Shown: one piece after another, positions 16,886-21,822 of the stretch
Layout of the letters: each line of letters begins with the position of its first letter
Numbering within the stretch: the first letter of the stretch is position 1
Assembly (NCBI GenBank): GCA_049999725.1
Contig: JBNGIS010008120.1
Span: forward strand, 1 to 21,822
Direction: 5' to 3'
Source of the DNA: Haplomitrium mnioides
Lineage: Eukaryota > Marchantiophyta > Haplomitriopsida > Calobryales
DNA: 21,822 nt
Made by a program: the position numbers and the translations under genes
The notes under the pieces: generated by a model
Told to the model about the DNA's origin: nothing
The model's database searches: none
What the model saw: the letters and a program-made list of their open reading frames with translations, nothing else

Positions 16886-19316
16886 TGTCAGCCGGTGACA
16901 TGAGGTGCTAATGAAAATTTCTAAAAAATGGAAACAATAATGGAGCATTTCTCCACTCTTAGGGTTAAGATACTCCAGAAGCGTCGGAATACTTAATATC
17001 AGTACGTAGGAGCAAGTCGCCTAACTATCTGACTAGGGCAATGAAGGTGGGGACACTTGTCAGAAATATTGAGAAAGAGAAAGGCAAGAAGGAGGAGGGT
17101 AGAGCGATCTGAGAAGAGGAGGAAGATTTAGGGCCATAATGAGGAAGAACATGGGAGTGGGATAGGATCCACGATTCCACGTCAAGAGAATGGGGCTTCA
17201 GGTAAGGCAAGGAGCTCCACCATTACTTTTGACTATCGGGACAGTAGCAAGGAGTGATAGCGAGAGGGAGGGAAGGCACCCCAACACACCAGAAATGCAA
17301 GATTGAAAGAAGGAGGAAGAGTGCAACGACCATCGTAAAGCAACGACGACACCAGTGGTCGAGGGACGCTCCATTCCTCCAGGTCTTGACGGGCTTCATA
17401 GGGGTCTGAACCAACTTCGGCCTTCTGAAGTCATGTTAGCAGAATCAGAGGGGTCAGACTTCCCTCCAAGAGAATGCATCAAGCAGAGTCCTATCGGATC
17501 AGGTCAAATTTTGGAGTTGGGTGTCCTTAGTCCGATCTTGTGGTCAAAGCACGGCGGTCCAACTTCCACTTGGAAAACAGCGGCGGACAGTGCTCTTGGG
17601 ATCTTATCTTCTTCGGATCAGTTCTTCGGATTAGACTTGCCAGACGGCAACAAATCTTATCTTCAACCTTACCTTTTTCGGCTATAATCTTCTTCGGATT
17701 AGCTTATTTCTTTGGGCTAGCTCTTCAGATCAGCTCTTTGGATCATCTCTTACCTCTTCGAATTAGCCATGCAGATCTACGCCCAACTTACCTTCTTTGG
17801 ATCAGTCATTCAGATTTGCGCCGAGCTCACCTCTTTCGGGTCTGCATTGACATTATCTTCTTCGGACTAGTGCTTCAGATCTTCATCGGCCACACCTTCC
17901 TTGGATCAGTTCCTTTGGATCTACATGGATCCAGTCCTCAGATCTTTCTTTTTGCAGACCAGTCTTTGGATCAGCTATACAGAATCTGCAACGACATTGC
18001 TTGTTGCGGACTAATTCACCAGATCAGACTAGTCTTCGGCATCCCGAAGACAAGTGTCGTCGTACCAAGAAACCATTACCAACAAGAAAAACAACCAATA
18101 AGGGGGAATAAGAAATGCTTCGGGAGGGGGTATAGATTGTCTCGCTTTGAAGGGTGAGGGATTGATGTTGATGTGTGTTAGGAATTATCTTGAACAAGAA
18201 ACGTAGCGAGGGAGGGAGGAGGGAGTTCCAGTGAAGTTTTACTTGGAGCGAGTGGACTCGTGCAAGAGAGCTAGCAGGGGTGGGGGTGGAGGTGGACTGG
18301 AGGGGTGCAGAGAATCGCTGGGCGGGGAGCTCTAGAGGCTCAAGCAATCCAAGTGTACTCATCCTTGCAAGCGAACCAACATTTGGAGGTGAATCGACAC
18401 TTAAAGCAGAAGGGAGTTCTTTCATTCTCGAATTTGGGGGAGGTAGCCAAGGGGGGACCTTGGTGTCGTCTCAGTGTTTGTCTGTGCAAGAGCATCAATC
18501 CCAAGAACGCTCGGAGGGCGCTTCTGGTCTTAAACATTCAAGTGGAACCAAGGGAGGAGTGGTTGCGTTAGTGCATGCGCACTGCGTAGAAGATCCAGTC
18601 GAAGTTTAGGGTGGAGTGGGGTGGCCAGCAGTCGAAGGGCTGTCTTCCCAAGGGGGAAGTTAATCTGTCCTCTTCCGATCTTGTGGAAGTAAATCCAAGA
18701 CCATCTAGCGATGGAGGTGGGAAAACTATCTAGATGGGGTGTGTGGGTTGGGTGCTGAAGGAGTGTCGAAATGTTGTTGACGAGTGGTGAATGTTGTAGT
18801 ATAACATAGGAACCTGTGGCATCAAAGCCACACAAAATCGAGGGACTTATAGTGAAGCATAGAGCGTGAAAGCTGTAGTAGTCAGATTTGTCTCTTTTCA
18901 GATTTCCAAAATTATACTTCGAATTCGGAGTGAACTAGAATTGCAGCCTGTTATGACCCAACGAAACACCACATAGAGAGGCAGGACTGTGGGCATTGTC
19001 CCCTTGGGATTGCACAATTGTACCTTGAGCTCATTTTGTAAGCAAGATGTCTTTGTCTATTCTTGGATCCCTGAAATACATTTCAGATTCGTAAGCACGA
19101 TTTACTTCGGATGAATGTGTAAGTGAGCAGCCTGGCTGGTTGGGATGATTGTCGATAAGCCGAAAGGTCTGCAAGGCGAGGTTCAGGCTCCCAAACACCT
19201 AAAAGTGACAATTTGGATACGGGGCCATCTCATAGAAGAACCTATAACCCCAATTGTCACCCCCTTCTTCCAAAGTGACAGCTTTGGGGGTTAAGGCCTG
19301 AAGGAGGGGCGTGACA
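16886..19316. mobile_element. 2431-bp LTR-type insertion (probable long solo LTR) inside the 41-bp minisatellite
   Basis: The insertion begins TGTCAGCCGGTGACA and ends GGGGCGTGACA, giving TGTCA...TGACA inverted termini. It is flanked by exact TTCAG copies (16881-16885, 19317-19321). Removing it with one TTCAG restores a normal 41-bp unit. A 5-bp duplication with TG...CA ends is the hallmark of LTR elements. No internal direct repeat of its own ends, no RT, Gag or integrase is visible, so a single long LTR left by recombination is the simplest reading. Orientation is uncertain: a TATA-like CTATAAGTC at 18852-18844 and the TGTCACGCCCC end favour minus. It contains a TCGGAT-rich repeat (17580-18010). 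The 205-codon open frame at 17540-18157 is largely that repeat and is not called as a gene. Confidence 0.85.
17580..18010. repeat. Short degenerate repeat built on TCTTCGGATCAG
   Basis: Variants of TCTTCGGATCAG, TCTTTGGATCAG and TTCAGATC recur at short irregular intervals. Translated it gives a repeated FFGL/LQIS-like peptide. It lies inside the 2.4-kb LTR-type insertion, where such subrepeats are common in long plant LTRs. Confidence 0.65.
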
Positions 19317-20140
19317 TTCAGAATGCTCTCATCTCTTGAGGACCTCTCTCACAATACTCTCTTCTCTTCAAGACCTCTGTTGCTCACCTTCAAAATACTC
19401 TCTTCTCTTCATGACCTCTCTTGCTCACCTTCATAATACTCTCTTCTCTTCAGGACCTATGTTGCTCACCTTCAGAATACTCTCTTGTCTTTAGGACCTC
19501 TATTGCTCACCGTCAGAATACTCTCTTGGCTTCAGGACCTCTGTTGGTGCCCTTCCTGATACTCTCTTGTCTTCAGAACCTCAGTTGCTCACCTTCAGAA
19601 TACTCTCTTGGCTTCAGGATCTCTGTTGCTGACCTTCCTGATACTCTCTTGTCTTCAGAACCTCAGTTGCTCACCTTCAGAATACTCTCTTGGCTTCAGG
19701 ACCTCTGTTGCTGACCTTCCTGATACTCTCTTGTCTTCAGAACCTNNNNNNNNNNGGACCTCTGTTGCTGACCTTCCTGATACTCTCTTGTCTTCAGAAC
19801 CTTAGTTGCTCACCTTCAGAATACTCTCTTCGCTTTAGGACCTCTGCTGCTGACCTTTCTAATACTCTCTTCTCTTCAGAACCTCTGTTGCTGACCTTCC
19901 TAATACTCTCTTCTCTTCAGAACCTCTGTTGCTGACCTTCCTAATACTCTCTTCTCTTCAGGACCTCGTTTGCTGACCTTCAGAATACTCTCTTCTCTTT
20001 AGGACCTTTGTTGCTCACCTTCAGAATACTCTCTGCTCTTCAGGACCTCTGTGCTCACCTTCAGAATACTCTCTTCTCTTCAGGACCTCTGTTCTCACCT
20101 TCAGAATACTCTCTTCACTTCAGGACTTCTGTTGCTCAGT
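19317..20140. repeat. 41-bp minisatellite, partly organised as 82-bp dimers
   Basis: The consensus unit TTCAGAATACTCTCTTCTCT, TCAGGACCTCTGTTGCTCACC occurs about 20 times head to tail. Between about 19500 and 19800 two variants alternate: one with CTTGGCTTCAGGACCTCTG and one with CCTGATACTCTCTTGTCTTC. This forms an 82-bp higher-order unit present at least three times nearly unchanged. Two copies near 20045-20100 have lost 1-3 bases. The open frames here are translations of the repeat. Copy number is uncertain because of the N gap. Confidence 0.93.
19746..19755. other. Assembly gap (10 N) inside the minisatellite
   Basis: Ten undetermined bases lie within the most homogeneous, 82-bp dimer part of the array. 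The gap size is probably nominal and repeats may be missing. Confidence 0.98.
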
Positions 20141-21060
20141 TTCTCCTAGTCTTTATTTATGGACACCATGAAAGAGTGATAGATCGCCAGGCAGGACAGG
20201 ACAGGGCTGCGGTAAGCAGGGTATCGTCCATAAGATAAAATGAGACATAGAATGCCTGAGTCATTTTGGTGGGCGTACAAACAACAAGAAGAATTCTATC
20301 GTTGTACTGCGCTGCACGGTGATCCTACTGTTGTGCTGAATGCATCATCTCTCTCAATGCATTATCCGTCCCTCATTAGGGACGTATATGCATGGAAGCT
20401 GCCCCCGCCGTTCCTGTCCTTACCAAGTGTCTTTCAACCGATCAAAGCAATTTCGTCTCCATTCACAAGCTCTGCCTACTGTGTCAAAGCCCACAGCATT
20501 CTTCTGTGCTTAGCGCTACCGGGAACACTAATTTATCTGAACTTATTGCATTAGCTTCGTACCGCAACTGGGTATGCTGTCGTAAATTCCGATAAGTGCT
20601 GCCAGTGGATTAGCTCTGTCTTGATCATTATCCGATCAGGGGTGTGTATAACGTATACATCCGCTGCACGCGCTAATAAACGGGAGGAACTGTTGTGTTT
20701 ATCCGTAGATTTTAACTTACTCTCCAAGTTGAACGCGATTTTGAACTAGCATGCTGAGCGAGCACCCTCATGACAAACATCTGTGCCCATGCCAATAGTG
20801 CGCTACGGTACAGCGATCTCGCTGTAGGTGACATGCTTGAAATGAAAGTTGGGACTTGCAGAGGGCACTGGATTCATAGTGAGCTTCGTCTTTCAATAAC
20901 TCCAGTCTGTTGATTATAGCATTGAAATTATTCTCATGCACATCGTCCTCTGCACCAGACAAATTGCAGCACATGGTTGCATTGTTGGCGCATGAAGTAG
21001 CCTAGGCTACTGTTACAGTATTTGTATATACAGTGCACTCAAGGTGTTGGAAGGAGAACA
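20141..21060. other. Intergenic stretch between the minisatellite and the dirigent-like gene
   Basis: Composition is balanced, unlike the AT-rich repeats. Open frames (20240-20554 plus, 104 codons; 20768-20974 minus, 68 codons) show no motif I know and start without supporting context. An exon of an unrecognised gene cannot be excluded. Confidence 0.5.
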
Positions 21061-21064
21061 TCAC

Positions 21065-21070
21065 TTTATT
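21065..21070 (-). terminator. Poly(A) signal of the dirigent-like gene
   Basis: AATAAA on the minus strand (in CAATAAAGTG) lies 108 bp past the stop codon, a normal place for the near-upstream polyadenylation element in plants. Confidence 0.6.
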
Positions 21071-21177
21071 GTCAGGAACAGCTTCTTCTTCTTTTTTCAA
21101 TCTTTTCTGTCAAACATCAACTAGAGGCTTATTCGCGCACCACCTTCGTCGTGCCAGAACCAAAAGCTTGGCGTTCA

Positions 21178-21720
21178 TCAGTCAGCATGCACAGCAATGG
21201 AGAATTTAAGCTGGTGGAAGAACACGAGGTTTGACAGATCGGTGACATTGTAGGCTATAGATCTATCGAACCCCGTTGCATAGCGGAAGCTGCCGGTGCC
21301 TCCCACGATAGCCACCTCGCTAGGAATTTGGCTACCATCGAAAATTCCTCCAAGAGCAAGAGTGCCGTTGTAGTCGGGAGTGCTGAGGGAGTAAGCAACG
21401 GAGAACGTCGCAGTTCCATCGCTGGAGAAGGTTGCAGTACCCACCTGTCGGCCGACGACCGTCGACGATAGGGAGGAGTTGGTGGTCAGAGGATTGTTGA
21501 ACGCCACCGTGGTGCCGAAGACTTCATGAATGGTGCTGAAGTTTCCATCAGGAGCTAAAATCACTATGAAAGTAGCGTTGGGACCTACTCGATTCTCGTG
21601 AATGTAGAACTCGATGGTGTAGTGAACTATGTCTACATCTGCTGCACTAAATTCAGGAACATACACGAGGCACAGAAGCCCCAGGAATGTCCCCCACAAC
21701 AGCCATGATGATGGTTTCAT
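21178..21720 (-). CDS. Dirigent-like secreted protein
   Basis: This is a 180-residue single open frame from ATG at 21720 to TGA at 21180-21178. Residues 1-26 form a signal peptide (hydrophobic WLLWGTFLGLLCLVYV, cleavage probably after FSA). The dirigent domain covers about 30-178: HYTIEFYIHE (33-42), VFGTTVAFNNPLT (67-79), VVGRQVGTATF (88-98), GTLALGGIF (119-127) and the signature VAIVGGTGSFRYATG (136-150). Length and intronless form are typical of the family. Five N-glycosylation sequons (N48, N60, N81, N118, N158) fit passage through the secretory pathway. Dirigent proteins are eight-stranded beta-barrels that steer stereospecific coupling of phenoxy radicals in lignan/lignin-type chemistry in the cell wall. 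Substrate and stereochemistry cannot be told here. A TATA box lies about 95 bp upstream and a poly(A) signal 108 bp downstream. There is no sign of decay. Confidence 0.95.
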   Translation of the reverse strand: MKPSSWLLWGTFLGLLCLVYVPEFSAADVDIVHYTIEFYIHENRVGPNATFIVILAPDGNFSTIHEVFGTTVAFNNPLTTNSSLSSTVVGRQVGTATFSSDGTATFSVAYSLSTPDYNGTLALGGIFDGSQIPSEVAIVGGTGSFRYATGFDRSIAYNVTDLSNLVFFHQLKFSIAVHAD

Positions 21721-21813
21721 GGAGCCTGCTACAGATAAAACTCTCGGCTGTGGAAGGGCAAAAGTTCAAATGTATGAGGCCTGGTTGTGATGAATTGCAG
21801 AGCCCAGGTACAG

Positions 21814-21822
21814 CTCTATATA
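21814..21822 (-). promoter_or_regulatory. TATA box of the dirigent-like gene
   Basis: TATATAGAG on the minus strand at the right window edge is about 95 bp upstream of the ATG. This would place the transcription start near 21785-21790 and give a 5' leader of about 65-70 nt. The rest of the promoter is outside the window. Confidence 0.65.

Noticed and set aside
16064-16903. Several 60-139-codon open frames on both strands
   Set aside because: They translate the 45-50-bp degenerate repeat and have no conserved motif.
17540-18157. 205-codon plus-strand open frame
   Set aside because: Most of it translates the TCTTCGGATCAG-like subrepeat inside the 2.4-kb LTR-type insertion; no domain is recognisable.
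16886-19316. DNA transposon with terminal inverted repeats
   Set aside because: Only five terminal bases are inverted and the duplication is 5 bp with TG...CA ends, which fits an LTR better. No transposase is visible.
19421-19935. Overlapping open frames with a repeated LLTFLILSCLQNL-like peptide
   Set aside because: They are translations of the 41-bp minisatellite, one of them across the N gap.
19317-20140. CRISPR-like array
   Set aside because: There are no unique spacers; the whole 41-bp unit is repeated, and the context is eukaryotic.
20240-20554. 104-codon plus-strand open frame as a gene
   Set aside because: No recognisable domain, signal or promoter; its length is expected by chance in this composition.

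Overview
This is eukaryotic DNA, very probably from a land plant. The evidence is a plant-type dirigent gene at the right end, Ty1/copia and Ty3/gypsy chromovirus LTR retrotransposons, and long gene-poor AT-rich stretches full of minisatellites. A bryophyte or other early-diverging land plant is my guess from the flavour of the dirigent protein and of the PHD-bearing gypsy element, but the sequence does not prove it. No bacterial operon, CRISPR array, rRNA or tRNA is visible.

Layout. (1) 1-1602, minus strand: an uninterrupted Ty1/copia Gag-protease-(pre-)integrase reading frame running off the left edge. Behind it lies an unusual 2-kb non-coding stretch with a 40-bp minisatellite (about 2630-3375). 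Two competing primer-binding-site/LTR-end candidates exist, at 1917-1939 and 3661-3681. A probable copia 5' LTR promoter lies beyond 3675. (2) 4530-7190: decayed sequence without a recognisable gene. (3) 7229-13317: a nest of two Ty3/gypsy elements. An old plus-strand element with an integrase followed by a PHD-like Cys/His cluster was interrupted by a minus-strand chromovirus. The chromovirus has two LTRs (7708-8181, 12331-12762), PBS, Gag, RT, RNase H, integrase and chromodomain, all heavily mutated. Excising it with one target-site copy rejoins the host element in frame. (4) 13725-14090: a copia RNase H remnant, plus strand. (5) 14271-14684: a solo LTR of the same chromovirus family in opposite orientation, with a perfect 5-bp target duplication. 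(6) 15045-16845: two old degenerate satellite-like arrays. (7) 16846-20140: a 41-bp minisatellite (82-bp dimers in part) split by a 2431-bp LTR-type insertion with TGTCA...TGACA ends and a perfect TTCAG duplication. A 10-N assembly gap lies inside the array. (8) 20140-21822: the 3' flank, poly(A) signal, single-exon coding region and TATA box of a secreted dirigent-like protein, minus strand.

The window therefore reads as one host gene beside a layered retrotransposon and minisatellite region. Relative order can be inferred from nesting. The PHD-gypsy is older than the chromovirus inside it, and the 41-bp array existed before the 2.4-kb LTR entered it. The copia frame at the left edge looks youngest, because it has no stop or frameshift in 534 codons.
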